DNA of 64,000 bases from contig CAJTZX010000001.1 of NCBI GenBank assembly GCA_910584345.1, positions 121,816 through 185,815 of the forward strand. The letters are read 5' to 3'. Source of the stretch: an uncultured Eubacterium sp. Lineage in GTDB: Bacteria; Bacillota; Clostridia; Lachnospirales; Lachnospiraceae. Numbering within the stretch: position 1 is the stretch's first letter; each line of letters opens with the position of its first letter. The translations under genes were made by a program, and so were the position numbers. The notes beneath the pieces were generated by a model. That model saw only the letters and a program-made list of their open reading frames with translations. It did no database searches and was not told the origin of the DNA. This document shows, piece after piece, positions 17,820 through 27,115 of the stretch.

Positions 17820-19007
17820 TCAAATCTCCTGTCCCAATTTCTTTTGCTGCTTTTCAATAAATCTTCTCACCCGTGCCAATGCTTTTTTCAGATTATCCAA
17901 AGAATAAGCGTAAGAAATACGTATAAAACCTTCTCCGCTCTCTCCAAATGCTGTCCCCGGCACAACAGCTACTTTTTCCTCTTCCAGCAGCTTTTCCGCA
18001 AATTCCTCGGATGTCATTCCAAACTGCTGAATACATGGAAATACATAAAAAGCGCCAAACGGTTCAAAACACGGCAGACCCATTTCTTCAAATGCATGTA
18101 TCAAATATCTGCGTCTGCCATTATATTCTTCCCTCATTGCTGCCACGTCACTGTCGCCATTGCGCAGCGCATCGACTGCAGCATACTGACTATTTGTCGG
18201 TGCACACATAATCGCATACTGATGGATTTTCAACATCTGCTCCAAAATTATCTGCGGGCCACAGGCATATCCCAGTCTCCACCCGGTCATAGCATGAGAC
18301 TTAGAAAACCCGTTAATAACAATCGTACGTTCTTTCATACCCGGAAGAGCCGCGATCGATACATGATTTTTTCCTTCTACATAAGTAAGCTCTCCATAAA
18401 TCTCATCACTTAGAACAAACAGGTCATGTTCTTTCACTACCTCTGCAACCGCCTCTAAGTTATGCCGCTCCATAACTGCTCCGGTCGGATTATTCGGGAA
18501 TGGAAGCACTAGCAATTTTGTCTTTGGTGTAATTGCTGCTTCCAGTTCTTCTTTTGTCAGCCGAAATTCATTTTCTGCCTGAAGCTCAATAATGACCGGC
18601 GTTCCATTTGCCAGCCGACAGCACGGTTCATAAGATACATAGCTCGGCTGCGGAATTAATACTTCATCCCCCGGGTCCAGCATTGCACGCATTGCAATAT
18701 CGATTGCTTCACTTCCGCCTACCGTAACAAGCACTTCTTTATGATAGTCATATTCCAGATCAAACCTGCGCTTCAAATATTTGGTAATTTCTATTTTCAA
18801 TTCTTTCAGTCCGGCATTGGAAGTATAAAATGTCCGGCCTTTTTCCAGTGAATAGATCCCCTCGTCACGGATATGCCATGGAGTATCAAAATCCGGTTCT
18901 CCAACACCAAGAGATATGGCATCCTTCATCTCACTGACAATATCAAAAAACTTCCGAATACCAGACGGCTGAATATTTACGATTTCCTTTGATAATGGAT
19001 TTCTCAT
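17820..19007 (-). CDS. PLP-dependent class I/II aminotransferase
   Basis: A 395-aa fold-type I aminotransferase. Visible landmarks: FPNNPTGAV, the Asp-Glu-Ile-Tyr segment LSDEIYGEL, and the PLP lysine in GFSKSHAMTGWRLGY, plus an Arg near the C-terminus (FIRISYA) that binds the substrate carboxylate. The closest general match is the aspartate/aromatic aminotransferase group often found with an Lrp regulator; exact substrate is not certain. Its ATG overlaps the Lrp stop by 4 nt (ATGA), so the two are translationally coupled. Confidence 0.9.
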   Translation of the reverse strand: MRNPLSKEIVNIQPSGIRKFFDIVSEMKDAISLGVGEPDFDTPWHIRDEGIYSLEKGRTFYTSNAGLKELKIEITKYLKRRFDLEYDYHKEVLVTVGGSEAIDIAMRAMLDPGDEVLIPQPSYVSYEPCCRLANGTPVIIELQAENEFRLTKEELEAAITPKTKLLVLPFPNNPTGAVMERHNLEAVAEVVKEHDLFVLSDEIYGELTYVEGKNHVSIAALPGMKERTIVINGFSKSHAMTGWRLGYACGPQIILEQMLKIHQYAIMCAPTNSQYAAVDALRNGDSDVAAMREEYNGRRRYLIHAFEEMGLPCFEPFGAFYVFPCIQQFGMTSEEFAEKLLEEEKVAVVPGTAFGESGEGFIRISYAYSLDNLKKALARVRRFIEKQQKKLGQEI

Positions 19008-19486
19008 GGCGTTATCAGCATCCTTTCATCTTTTGGAGCATCTGCAATAATCGTTCCGTGATCCTTATATTTTTTCAGAATAAAATTCGTTTTCGTACTA
19101 AGTACAGAGTCCAGCGTTGACAGCTTATCCGTTACAAACTGTGATACTTCACGCAATGTCTTGCCTTCCAGCGTAACAAGCAAATCAAATCCGCCAGAGA
19201 TTAAAAATACCGCATTTACTTCAGGATAATTGTAAATGCGCTCTGCCACTTTATCAAAACCCATATCTCTTTGCGGCGTTACGCGCACTTCAATCATTGC
19301 CGTTACTTTTTCCACACCTGTCTTATCCCAGTCGATCAGTGTATGATAACCGCAGATGATATGTTCTTCTTCCATATTTTTTAGCTCCTGCGCTACCGTC
19401 ACTTCATCCACACCGATAATAACCGCCAGCTCTTTCAGATTAATCCGGCTGTTTTTTTCTATAAACGTCAATATTTTCTCCCGCAT
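19004..19486 (-). CDS. Lrp/AsnC-family transcriptional regulator
   Basis: A 160-aa protein with an N-terminal winged helix-turn-helix (INLKELAVIIGVDEVTVAQELKNMEEEHII) and a C-terminal RAM ligand domain (TAMIEVRVTPQRD...FLISGGFDLLVTLEG). It precedes and overlaps the aminotransferase, which it probably senses amino acids for and regulates. Start at 19486 after GAGAGGGGAGC. Confidence 0.9.
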   Translation of the reverse strand: MREKILTFIEKNSRINLKELAVIIGVDEVTVAQELKNMEEEHIICGYHTLIDWDKTGVEKVTAMIEVRVTPQRDMGFDKVAERIYNYPEVNAVFLISGGFDLLVTLEGKTLREVSQFVTDKLSTLDSVLSTKTNFILKKYKDHGTIIADAPKDERMLITP

Positions 19487-19501
19487 ATGCTCCCCTCTCT
19501 T

Positions 19502-20485
19502 TTATACGATTTTATATAATTCGTCTGATTTTGGCGGTTCCAGAAATCTTTGCTCCTGATCTGTATACAAAATACGATCATTTCCTTCCATTGCTTTACC
19601 TGCTACTACCGCATGAATACCTGCTTTTTCCAGCTCACGTACAATCGTATTTCCATCCGCAGCTGCCATCAGCATACATCCGCTGGAAATCAGCTCATAC
19701 GGATTGATCTCAAAAAATTCACAAATCTCTACCGTTTCCTGTCGAATTGGTATTTTTCGCAAATTAATTTCCAATCCAACGCCAGACGCTTCAGCCATCT
19801 CCCACAATGCTCCGAATATCCCGCCTTCAGTCACGTCATGCATCGCAGAAACCTCATGCTGCACAGCAATCGATGCTTCCGGCAGTACTGACAGCATTTG
19901 GTCAAATGCTTTTGCCTGAGCTAAAAACGATGGCGTAAAATGTGTCAGAAGCTCCTCTTCTTTCTCTTTCGCTAATATCGCAGTACCTTCTATACCAATC
20001 CATTTCGTAATGATAATGTCCATTCCGGGTTTTGCTCCGGCTGTTGATATAAGCTTTCCTTTTTTCGCCTTACCAACGCCTACAACAGAAATGAGCGGCT
20101 GATTCACCGCTTTTGTCACTTCCGTATGTCCGCCCATAATCTGTACATGAACTTTTGTGCAGGCAGCTTCAGCCTGCTGCATCATATATCGCATTTTTTG
20201 TTCGCTGATACGTTCCGGCAGCAAAACCGTCAGCATAACGCCAATCGGTTCCGCTCCCGCGCTTGCCAGATCATTCATGGTGATTTGTATCGCCAGATCC
20301 CCAATGTCTTGAACCGTACCGGTAATCGGATCCGTAGACATCACAAGCATTTCATCTTCTGCCACCGCAACCGCTGCACAATCTTCTCCAACAGATGCTC
20401 CCAGCAGCACTTCCTGCCGGCGGGTATGAATCTGGTTCAATACAGATCTTTTTAATACTGCCTCCGGTACTTTTCCAATCTTCAT
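19502..20485 (-). CDS. AIR-synthase-related protein (HypE/PurM-like fold)
   Basis: A 327-aa protein of the AIR synthase/HypE superfamily: VGEDCAAVAVAED near the N-terminus, STDPITGT, MNDLASAGAEPIG, GGHTEVT and MHDVTEGGIFGALWEMAEASG in order. These residues form the ATP site of the family. No other hyp (hydrogenase maturation) genes are nearby and the C-terminal Cys tail of true HypE is missing, so it is not HypE itself. Role unknown. It lies 15 nt before the Lrp gene. Confidence 0.82.
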   Translation of the reverse strand: MKIGKVPEAVLKRSVLNQIHTRRQEVLLGASVGEDCAAVAVAEDEMLVMSTDPITGTVQDIGDLAIQITMNDLASAGAEPIGVMLTVLLPERISEQKMRYMMQQAEAACTKVHVQIMGGHTEVTKAVNQPLISVVGVGKAKKGKLISTAGAKPGMDIIITKWIGIEGTAILAKEKEEELLTHFTPSFLAQAKAFDQMLSVLPEASIAVQHEVSAMHDVTEGGIFGALWEMAEASGVGLEINLRKIPIRQETVEICEFFEINPYELISSGCMLMAAADGNTIVRELEKAGIHAVVAGKAMEGNDRILYTDQEQRFLEPPKSDELYKIV

Positions 20486-20505
20486 CTTTTACAGCCTTCT
20501 AACTC

Positions 20506-22314
20506 TTATTTTTTATTTTCTGCAATATTCTTGCTATTTACAGAAGCTTCCTCTGCATCCTGCGTCTCTTTGTTGTTTACAGAAGCTTTGGAACCTTCTT
20601 CACTGTTTTCCTTTGGTGCATCTGCATTTTCGTCTTTTTTCGAATCTTCCTTCTGAGACTGATCCTTTTTAGAGTCTTCTTTTTTCGACGTGTCTTTTTT
20701 CGAATCCTCTTTTTTAGATGTGTCTTTTTTCGAATCCTCTTTTTGGGAATCTCCTTTATCCGGCTTTTGCGCATCCGGATCTTCACCTTCCGGGTTTTCT
20801 CCTTCTGGATTTTCTTCAGCCGGGTCCTCTTTTGGCGGCTGCGCCGCTATGGTTGCCGCCGTCTGTGCCGCTGCATAAATAGCGCCTTCATTCTGTGAAG
20901 CAATCGCATTCTGGATATAAGCCCTTGCCTCATCACTGGCCGTATTCGTACCGACTACAATAATTTTTGGTGATGCACGATAATTACTGTTGTTAAACTC
21001 TTCACGGCTCTTTTCTACACCGTCTTCTTTCACAATTTTCCACAATCTTGCTACTTTACCGACATGTGCAGACTGCTGTACGGATACATAACCCACGTTA
21101 TAACTGGAAGAACCCTGAATCTGTACCGGAGGATTGTTCTCACTCACAATTTCGCTTTCAAAAATGACTTCTCGCTTTGGGCTTCTCGTCTCTTCGCCAT
21201 AAATCGTAAAGGTTATCACTCCACCGCCTGTAACTCCCTCTATATAAATCGGAGCCTCCGTATTATTTTCAAATTTCAGATCCTTTACTGTTCCCGCAAT
21301 CGCAGCATCCATCGAAGGTTTTACATAATTAACAATCATCGAATGCGCATACCGTTCATTGATTTTTAATTCTGCACGAATAACCGCATTATATAACGTT
21401 GTTGATACCTGGCAAATGCCGCCGCCATATGTTTCCACAACCGTTCCGTTTTCATAAGATCCTGCCAGCGCATATCCATGTTCTGCATCAAACGGGCTGA
21501 CAGCCTCATATACAGAAAATACATCTCCTGGATACAATAACGCCCCGTTAATTCTGCTGCATCCGTTCGACACATTCATTGCGCGGCCGGAACTGGAGCT
21601 GCTATAATCCGTGGAAAATGTACCAAGTACATCTTTTACCTTAGAAAGCTGCTCTTTGGACCCCCTTGGCTGCACAACATCCGCACTGAGCGCAATACTT
21701 GCTTCTTTTGTATCCCAGTCATTTGTGATATAATCAGCAATCGTCTTTGCAGATTTGGTGACATTCACTGCGATACCTTCATCCCCTCCGGTAATCTTAA
21801 AGCTACCATTTTCACGCACAAGACCACCGTCTACCGCTTCCTGGTTTACCTTATCTGCATTGTCAGACAAATATTTTTTTATTTCCTCTTCATTCGTGCC
21901 AAACGTAATTTCTAGCTTTTTCGGCTCATGTTCGAGATCTTTTTTGTCTTTATATCGCGTAATCAGACTGCCGCTTTTGCCTATCATAACGGCTTCCTCT
22001 ACAACACCGGTATTCTCCCAGTCAACCCCAAGCTGCTTTGCTGTAGCGGTCATACTTTTATCATTTACCGTCAAAGTAAACTTGGTACTCTGTATTTCAT
22101 CTACATAATTCTCAACTGCCTGCTTCGCTTCTTCCCCGCTCATACCGCCGACAGCCACATCTCCGATATAAATATTATCTAATATTTTATCGCCCTGTTT
22201 CGCTTCTGCATATGCCTGACTGACTGCAAATCCAGCCGTAAGAATCCCAACCGCAGCAAGTGAACCAATAATACATCTTTTTAAATACTTGTTATGCTGA
22301 AATCTCACTTTCAT
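20506..22314 (-). CDS. VanW-family secreted/membrane protein with Lys-rich tail
   Basis: A 602-aa exported protein. A single N-terminal membrane segment (CIIGSLAAVGILTAGFAVSQAYA) is followed by peptidoglycan-binding-type repeats (PG_binding_4 like, GGMSGEEAKQAVENYV), then a VanW domain (FSTDYSSSSSGRAMNVSNG..., GGGICQVSTTLYNAVI). The last ~130 residues are low-complexity, with tandem KKEDSKKDTS copies, and probably span the wall. VanW proteins are linked to cell-wall biology but have no settled function. The start at 22314 is chosen at the start of the signal region; a longer frame begins at 22347. Confidence 0.85.
   Translation of the reverse strand: MKVRFQHNKYLKRCIIGSLAAVGILTAGFAVSQAYAEAKQGDKILDNIYIGDVAVGGMSGEEAKQAVENYVDEIQSTKFTLTVNDKSMTATAKQLGVDWENTGVVEEAVMIGKSGSLITRYKDKKDLEHEPKKLEITFGTNEEEIKKYLSDNADKVNQEAVDGGLVRENGSFKITGGDEGIAVNVTKSAKTIADYITNDWDTKEASIALSADVVQPRGSKEQLSKVKDVLGTFSTDYSSSSSGRAMNVSNGCSRINGALLYPGDVFSVYEAVSPFDAEHGYALAGSYENGTVVETYGGGICQVSTTLYNAVIRAELKINERYAHSMIVNYVKPSMDAAIAGTVKDLKFENNTEAPIYIEGVTGGGVITFTIYGEETRSPKREVIFESEIVSENNPPVQIQGSSSYNVGYVSVQQSAHVGKVARLWKIVKEDGVEKSREEFNNSNYRASPKIIVVGTNTASDEARAYIQNAIASQNEGAIYAAAQTAATIAAQPPKEDPAEENPEGENPEGEDPDAQKPDKGDSQKEDSKKDTSKKEDSKKDTSKKEDSKKDQSQKEDSKKDENADAPKENSEEGSKASVNNKETQDAEEASVNSKNIAENKK
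20640..20760 (-). repeat. Tandem repeats encoding KKEDSKKDTS units
   Basis: Near-identical 30-nt units inside the VanW-family gene (plus strand: repeated TCTTTTTTCGA/ATCCTCTTTTT blocks) encode two exact KKEDSKKDTS copies and related variants. Such coding repeats can change copy number. Confidence 0.75.
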
Positions 22315-22345
22315 CTGTCCCTTTCTAAAAAATATAATCTTTAAC

Positions 22346-22375
22346 ATTTTATCGCATATCGTTGTTTTTTTTCAA
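22346..22375 (-). promoter_or_regulatory. Candidate sigma-A promoter of the VanW-family gene
   Basis: Minus strand TTGAAA (22375-22370), 18-nt spacer, TAAAAT (22351-22346), about 30 nt before the chosen start. Confidence 0.5.
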
Positions 22376-22446
22376 GCAAAATAGTCACGAATATATTTGA
22401 CATTACCGCTCGTTTTCTGTATATTATACACGATATCTGCTTTTTG

Positions 22447-22575
22447 TTATACAAGAGCAGCGACCAAAAGCGGAAGAACCATAGCAAATGCCAGAATAAT
22501 ACAGATGACCGCTGCTGCTGTCCTCTTCTTTTTGGATGTATAAATCGTTGTTTTCGTTTTTTTAGATTTTGACAT
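22447..22575 (-). CDS. 42-aa single-pass membrane protein
   Basis: A short gene: ATG 22575, GAGGG five nt upstream, TAA at 22447. The product starts MSKSKKTKTTIYTSKKKR and ends in one hydrophobic helix (VICIILAFAMVLPLLVAAL). The basic N-terminus suggests an in-out orientation. Its layout resembles small Firmicutes membrane proteins of the DUF4044/Prli42 type, but I cannot confirm homology. It could be cotranscribed with the VanW gene 132 nt downstream. Confidence 0.6.
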   Translation of the reverse strand: MSKSKKTKTTIYTSKKKRTAAAVICIILAFAMVLPLLVAALV

Positions 22576-22660
22576 AGTACCCTCTTTCCCAGACCTTCAT
22601 TCGTCTGTTATAATAATTGTTGTTAGTTTATGATAAATATGAAGAAAGGATGCGAAAATT

Positions 22661-23257
22661 ATGCCTTTAATGATTTTACCTTTTGTAATTATTCTACTGT
22701 CCCTGTTTAACCTGTTCCGTAACCGCTCCAGACGTTCGATGAAAGAAAGCCAGGATGCTTTTTGGGAAAAAGAGCAGCGTGCAAATCAAACACGTAAACA
22801 AGATATCAGTCATTTGGATTACATTCAGATTCCATTAAATACATTTCCGATTGGAAAATATGGCGATGATAAGCTGTCCGAATTCGAACAAACTCTGCAT
22901 ACTTTAAGCAGCCGTAAAATATTGAACCTATCCGGTATCTCCAATACTGACCTAAAACTACAATATGGTGCAGCAAATCTTCCTGTATTATCTGACTGTG
23001 ATACCCAGTTTACTACATTGGCCAGAACATTGTCCGCCTATGGCGAACAGCTTGCTGCGCTTGGCCATTGGCAAGACGCTGTCCATGTACTGGAGTTTGG
23101 CGTTGCATGTAAAACAGATATCAGCAAAAATTATACGCTGCTTGGAACTTTATACCGTGAGCACAATCAAACCGACAAATTAAATGAACTTATAGAAATC
23201 GTCCGCAGCTCAGACATGCTTTTAAAAAATACAGTTCTAAAACAGCTTACATCATAA
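22661..23257 (+). CDS. Membrane-anchored hypothetical protein with TPR-like tail
   Basis: A 198-aa protein with one N-terminal membrane helix (MILPFVIILLSLFNLF) followed by a basic stretch and a soluble cytoplasmic domain. The end (LARTLSAYGEQLAALGHWQDAVHVLEFGV) looks like TPR helices. No known family recognised. It lies divergent from the 42-aa gene with an 85-nt shared upstream region; GAAAGGATG precedes the ATG. Confidence 0.75.
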   Translation: MPLMILPFVIILLSLFNLFRNRSRRSMKESQDAFWEKEQRANQTRKQDISHLDYIQIPLNTFPIGKYGDDKLSEFEQTLHTLSSRKILNLSGISNTDLKLQYGAANLPVLSDCDTQFTTLARTLSAYGEQLAALGHWQDAVHVLEFGVACKTDISKNYTLLGTLYREHNQTDKLNELIEIVRSSDMLLKNTVLKQLTS

Positions 23258-23301
23258 TTCTCTACTGCTGCAAAACTTAGGAACTGTCCTGAAATTCCTT
23301 A

Positions 23302-24057
23302 TTATGTATGTTTCTCTGATTTTAGATCAGCACTTAGATGATCGGGCTTTGGCATTCTGCCGTACTTTGCTATGAGCCGGTCAATTTGTCTGGAAGCCTC
23401 ATTTTTTGTCAGCGTCTCCCAGGAAATATTTAAGACGATGTTGTGATAATCTGCCAGCTGCCGCAGGTGGTTTTTCTGCCTGCCTGTTGCTGGTGATTGT
23501 TTCTTTGCCTTGTAAATAAGCGGATATGGAACAAATACCTCTGGGTGCTGTGCCTCGTATTTTTTTTCAAAAATTTCATACAATTCTTTTGCTGCCAAAG
23601 CGTCATCTAACGCCCGGTGCCGGTGCACCCGGTGAATCTGATACCGGTCACATAACAGCTGGAGCGTTTTTTTATCTTCCGGCGCCAGCAGCTTTCTTGC
23701 AATTTTAAGCGTATCGATACCCTGATGCTCAAACATCACATTTCGATTCATCGCCGCCTGTTTTAAAAATCCATAGTCAAAAATGACATTATGCCCCAGC
23801 AGCAGAAAATCCCCGCAAAAGTCTGCAATTTCAGGAAAAACGTCATCCAGCTCACGCCCCTTGCCTGCCATATCATTCGTAATCCCTGTCAGTCTTGTAA
23901 CTTCTTCCGATAATTCCATATGCGGATGTATCATCGCCTGATAAGTATCTACTACCTTTTTTTGTTTCACCCGTACTGCTCCGATTTCTAATATGCTGTC
24001 CCGCTTCGCATTTAATCCCGTCATTTCCAAATCAATTGCTACATAATCTTCAATCAT
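23302..24057 (-). CDS. DnaQ-like DEDDh 3'-5' exonuclease
   Basis: A 251-aa protein with an exonuclease domain in residues ~5-170: IDLEMTG (D9, E11), GHNVIFDYGFL, and HRHRALDDALAA giving the DEDDh set. It resembles the proofreading/PolC-type exonuclease fold but stands alone, as in many Firmicutes. The ~80-residue tail is basic and unassigned. Its ATG (24057) overlaps the last base of the nth stop codon, so the two are coupled and both probably act in DNA repair. Confidence 0.88.
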   Translation of the reverse strand: MIEDYVAIDLEMTGLNAKRDSILEIGAVRVKQKKVVDTYQAMIHPHMELSEEVTRLTGITNDMAGKGRELDDVFPEIADFCGDFLLLGHNVIFDYGFLKQAAMNRNVMFEHQGIDTLKIARKLLAPEDKKTLQLLCDRYQIHRVHRHRALDDALAAKELYEIFEKKYEAQHPEVFVPYPLIYKAKKQSPATGRQKNHLRQLADYHNIVLNISWETLTKNEASRQIDRLIAKYGRMPKPDHLSADLKSEKHT

Positions 24058-24689
24058 CAAACTTTCTTATCCCCTGCCTTACATAGATCCTGCAGAAAGC
24101 ATTCACTGCATTTTGGACTTCTGGCAATACAAATGCTACGCCCAAACGTGATAATTTGCATATTATATAAAATCCAATGGTCCTTTGGCAGAACCTTCAT
24201 CAAATCCTGTTCTATTTTATATGGATCTGACTCTTTTGTAAATCCCAAACGGTTAGAAATCCGTTTGACATGCGTATCCACAACAATACTTGGCTCATGA
24301 TAAATATTTCCCCGTATCACATTTGCCGTTTTACGCCCCACTCCGGCCAGACTGGTCAGATCTTCGATCGAAGACGGAACTTCCCCGCCAAACTTTGTTA
24401 TCAGATCCCTGCAGCAGGAAATAATATTTTTCGCCTTGCTGTGGTAAAAGCCGATCGAATGAATATCCTGCTCCAGCTGCGAAATATCGGCTTCTGCAAA
24501 CTTTTCTAATGTATCATATTTCTGGAAAAGATCGGCCGTTACAATATTGACCCTGGCATCCGTACACTGAGCGCTTAAGATAACTGCAATCAAAAGCTGC
24601 CAGGCGTTATCATGGTTCAAATAGCAAAGCGCATCCGTTCCATACGTCTGATCCAACCGTTCCAAAATCTTGGCTGTGCGTTTTGTCAT
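24057..24689 (-). CDS. nth: Endonuclease III
   Basis: A 210-aa DNA glycosylase/AP lyase for oxidised pyrimidines. The helix-hairpin-helix LAGVGRKTANV carries catalytic Lys120, VDTHV carries Asp138, and Cys187, 194, 197 and 203 form the [4Fe-4S] loop; all have the same numbering as in E. coli Nth. Start at 24689 after AAAGGAGGAAACCC. Confidence 0.96.
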   Translation of the reverse strand: MTKRTAKILERLDQTYGTDALCYLNHDNAWQLLIAVILSAQCTDARVNIVTADLFQKYDTLEKFAEADISQLEQDIHSIGFYHSKAKNIISCCRDLITKFGGEVPSSIEDLTSLAGVGRKTANVIRGNIYHEPSIVVDTHVKRISNRLGFTKESDPYKIEQDLMKVLPKDHWILYNMQIITFGRSICIARSPKCSECFLQDLCKAGDKKV

Positions 24690-24793
24690 GGGTTTCCTCC
24701 TTTGTTCCTGGATTTGTCAATGACACTGATAATCAATATATACGAAAAAGAAATGAATTTTTTGTATGTATTGCTGAAAAAAAATGAAAATTA

Positions 24794-24823
24794 GAAAAAG
24801 AGCCGATGTTCCGGCTCTTTTTC
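24794..24823. terminator. Terminator after the LxxG-repeat membrane protein gene
   Basis: A 12-bp stem GAAAAAGAGCCG/CGGCTCTTTTTC with a 6-nt loop, flanked by T-rich sequence on the minus strand. It ends the RND operon. Confidence 0.85.
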
Positions 24824-24842
24824 CAATGCTTTTTGTTTATTT

Positions 24843-27074
24843 TTATTCTGTTTTAATCCCATCTGTACGAATAATGAACTTTGTCGTTGCATCCATATGA
24901 TCCGATGCCCCGCCAAACGTCCGATAATCCTCTCCTGCACGCACAATCTCTTTGATCCGTTCTGTCAGTTCTTTCACATCTCCGTTATAAGCATCCAGCA
25001 TCTTTTGTATTGCCTTTTTGTCAAACTCATTTAATCCATCACGCAGTTCATGTGCCCCGCTGCCAAGTTTTCCAGCGCCGTCGCTGATTTGTCCGGCCCC
25101 GTCAGATAACTTTGTCACACCGCTTTTTAAAGCTGCATTATTTCCGGTTAGCTCATCTGCTCCAGATACAAGCTGGCCAATTCCATTTTTCAGCGTCGGA
25201 ACTTTTTCAGCCAACTGCTGCGTTCCTTCACTCAACGCCTTTGTTCCTGATACGAGACTGTGGCCGCTTTTTTCGTCCTTTGCTTCTATCGCTGCCGCAA
25301 TCTGCTGCTTTGCAGATTCCGCACCGGATACCGCTGCTGTTTCTCCCGCCTGTTTTGCAGCCATTTTACACGCGCCTGTAACCGTTTCCCCGACTGCGGA
25401 AGATCCCTGACTGGCGATGCCTGTTGTAATGCCGCTTGCCAATGCAGAGGATAGCCCACCGTTTAAGACGGCATTCGCAAAAAACGCGGCGTATGTCGTT
25501 TCTGTGCCCGGTACATTTGACTGACATGCCTCTGCGGAATAAGTCTGTCCAGATGCATCCGTAAATCCATTTGCAGCATAATACTGGGCTAACGCTGCAA
25601 CGACACCTTCTGATGTCAGCCCTTGCGCCTGCAGCCCGGCCTGTATTCCCGTCTGCACCGTCGAAACAGCTGTATCATTCGTCATCGTGCTTTCAAAATT
25701 TTGTACTGCTGTATTGTAAATCATTTGATACGTATCTGTTCCCTTTTGAAACTGTGCGTCGATCGTCTGATCTACTTCTTTTTTTACAGCAGACTTTTCT
25801 TTTTCTGACATTTTTGTATGCAACGTCTGATCCAGCTTTTGCATTCCGTCGCTGATTGTTTTTGCACTGGCGTTTAGTGTATTGACACCGGATTCCAGCT
25901 CTCCAGAACTATCATTTAACGTATGAATACCATCCGCAAGCTTTGAAGCTCCGTCTGTATAAGCGCTGACGCCGGCTGCCAGAGAATTTACCCCATCCGA
26001 AAACTCACCCATGCTGTCATTTAGCGTATCCAGGCCGTCTGATAATTCTGAACCGCCATTTTTTAACTGATTCATGGCATCCGCCATATCATCTAATGTT
26101 TGATCGAGCTCACTGAAATCCAGTCCATTCGAAAGTTCACTGTCTGATAAAAGCCCTGCCATCGCTGCCGTCGCTGTCATTTCCAGTGAAAAATTTTCCA
26201 CATCAGCCGTCACTTCTACAAACTCCGGGAACTCAAAATCTTTGTCAAAATCGTTTTCGTCAATGTCCAGACTTTCTTTTAACCCTGGCATCGCAACTCC
26301 CACAACTGCGATTTTATTTCCATCAGACAATATCCTGCCGTTATTTACACGAACATTGTGAAAACCATCCTTTAATATCATACCGGATACTACAGTAAAC
26401 GGAACATAAATATCTGCTTTCTTTCCATTGATCTTTGCTGTTGTTTTTGCATGATTTGTATAATCAAAGCGAATCTTAACTTTTCCGCTTTTCCCTGCCA
26501 GCTCTTGTGGAGAAATTTCCTTTCCATCCAAATAATAAGTAACTTTTTCAGAAATCGGCGCCTCCTTCGTCGTTGTTCCGCGATAATAAATATCCTGCCC
26601 GTTTGCCTGCCAGATAATTTCATTGCCATTTTGGGTAAACGTCTCATCGCCTTTTACATTTTCAATCTCTGACAGCTCAGAAACATCTTTTATTTCCGCA
26701 TTTGCAGAACCGTTTTTGAGCCAATTGCTGACTATCGTCTGCTTGACATTGCCGTTGGCGTCTGTAATCAAATATACCGTTTCTTCTTTTGCATCCAAAT
26801 TTTGCTGTGTATCCTGATCCAATACAGATACTAACCGATCTGCCAATGTTTTTTCTGTATCCTTTTTTGAGGATTCTTTTTTATGTGTATCTGTATCGTC
26901 TGCTTTTGCAGATCTTTCATCCTCTTCGACAACTGCCTGTACAGCCATCATCTTTCCTTCCTGCAGCTGGTATATACCGAAACTGCCCCCTATCAATGCT
27001 ACACATAAGACTCCGGCTATCATACGTATGGAAAATCTATTTTTATATCTTTCTTTTAATTCCTTATATTTCAT
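24843..27074 (-). CDS. Membrane-anchored protein with LxxG-type repeats (YhgE/Pip-like region)
   Basis: A 743-aa protein with an N-terminal membrane helix (MIAGVLCVALIGGSFGIYQL) and a long extracellular part. Two segments (~residues 335-425 and ~625-700) are built from heptad-like repeats with Leu-x-x-Gly/Ser-Gly patterns (LSDGLDTLNDSM, LADGIHTLNDS, LSDGAGQISDGAGKLGSGAHEL), the repeat type found in YhgE/Pip proteins. A Ser/Thr/Ala-rich block lies between them. It follows the RND/MMPL gene by 41 nt and probably works with it as an extracellular partner. Function is not established. Confidence 0.8.
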   Translation of the reverse strand: MKYKELKERYKNRFSIRMIAGVLCVALIGGSFGIYQLQEGKMMAVQAVVEEDERSAKADDTDTHKKESSKKDTEKTLADRLVSVLDQDTQQNLDAKEETVYLITDANGNVKQTIVSNWLKNGSANAEIKDVSELSEIENVKGDETFTQNGNEIIWQANGQDIYYRGTTTKEAPISEKVTYYLDGKEISPQELAGKSGKVKIRFDYTNHAKTTAKINGKKADIYVPFTVVSGMILKDGFHNVRVNNGRILSDGNKIAVVGVAMPGLKESLDIDENDFDKDFEFPEFVEVTADVENFSLEMTATAAMAGLLSDSELSNGLDFSELDQTLDDMADAMNQLKNGGSELSDGLDTLNDSMGEFSDGVNSLAAGVSAYTDGASKLADGIHTLNDSSGELESGVNTLNASAKTISDGMQKLDQTLHTKMSEKEKSAVKKEVDQTIDAQFQKGTDTYQMIYNTAVQNFESTMTNDTAVSTVQTGIQAGLQAQGLTSEGVVAALAQYYAANGFTDASGQTYSAEACQSNVPGTETTYAAFFANAVLNGGLSSALASGITTGIASQGSSAVGETVTGACKMAAKQAGETAAVSGAESAKQQIAAAIEAKDEKSGHSLVSGTKALSEGTQQLAEKVPTLKNGIGQLVSGADELTGNNAALKSGVTKLSDGAGQISDGAGKLGSGAHELRDGLNEFDKKAIQKMLDAYNGDVKELTERIKEIVRAGEDYRTFGGASDHMDATTKFIIRTDGIKTE

Positions 27075-27115
27075 CTGCCACTACCTCCTGTTTATTCTCA
27101 AACTGCTGATTTCGT

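Noticed and set aside
20640..20760. Short repeated blocks resembling a CRISPR array
   Set aside because: They are coding repeats (KKEDSKKDTS) without unique spacers.
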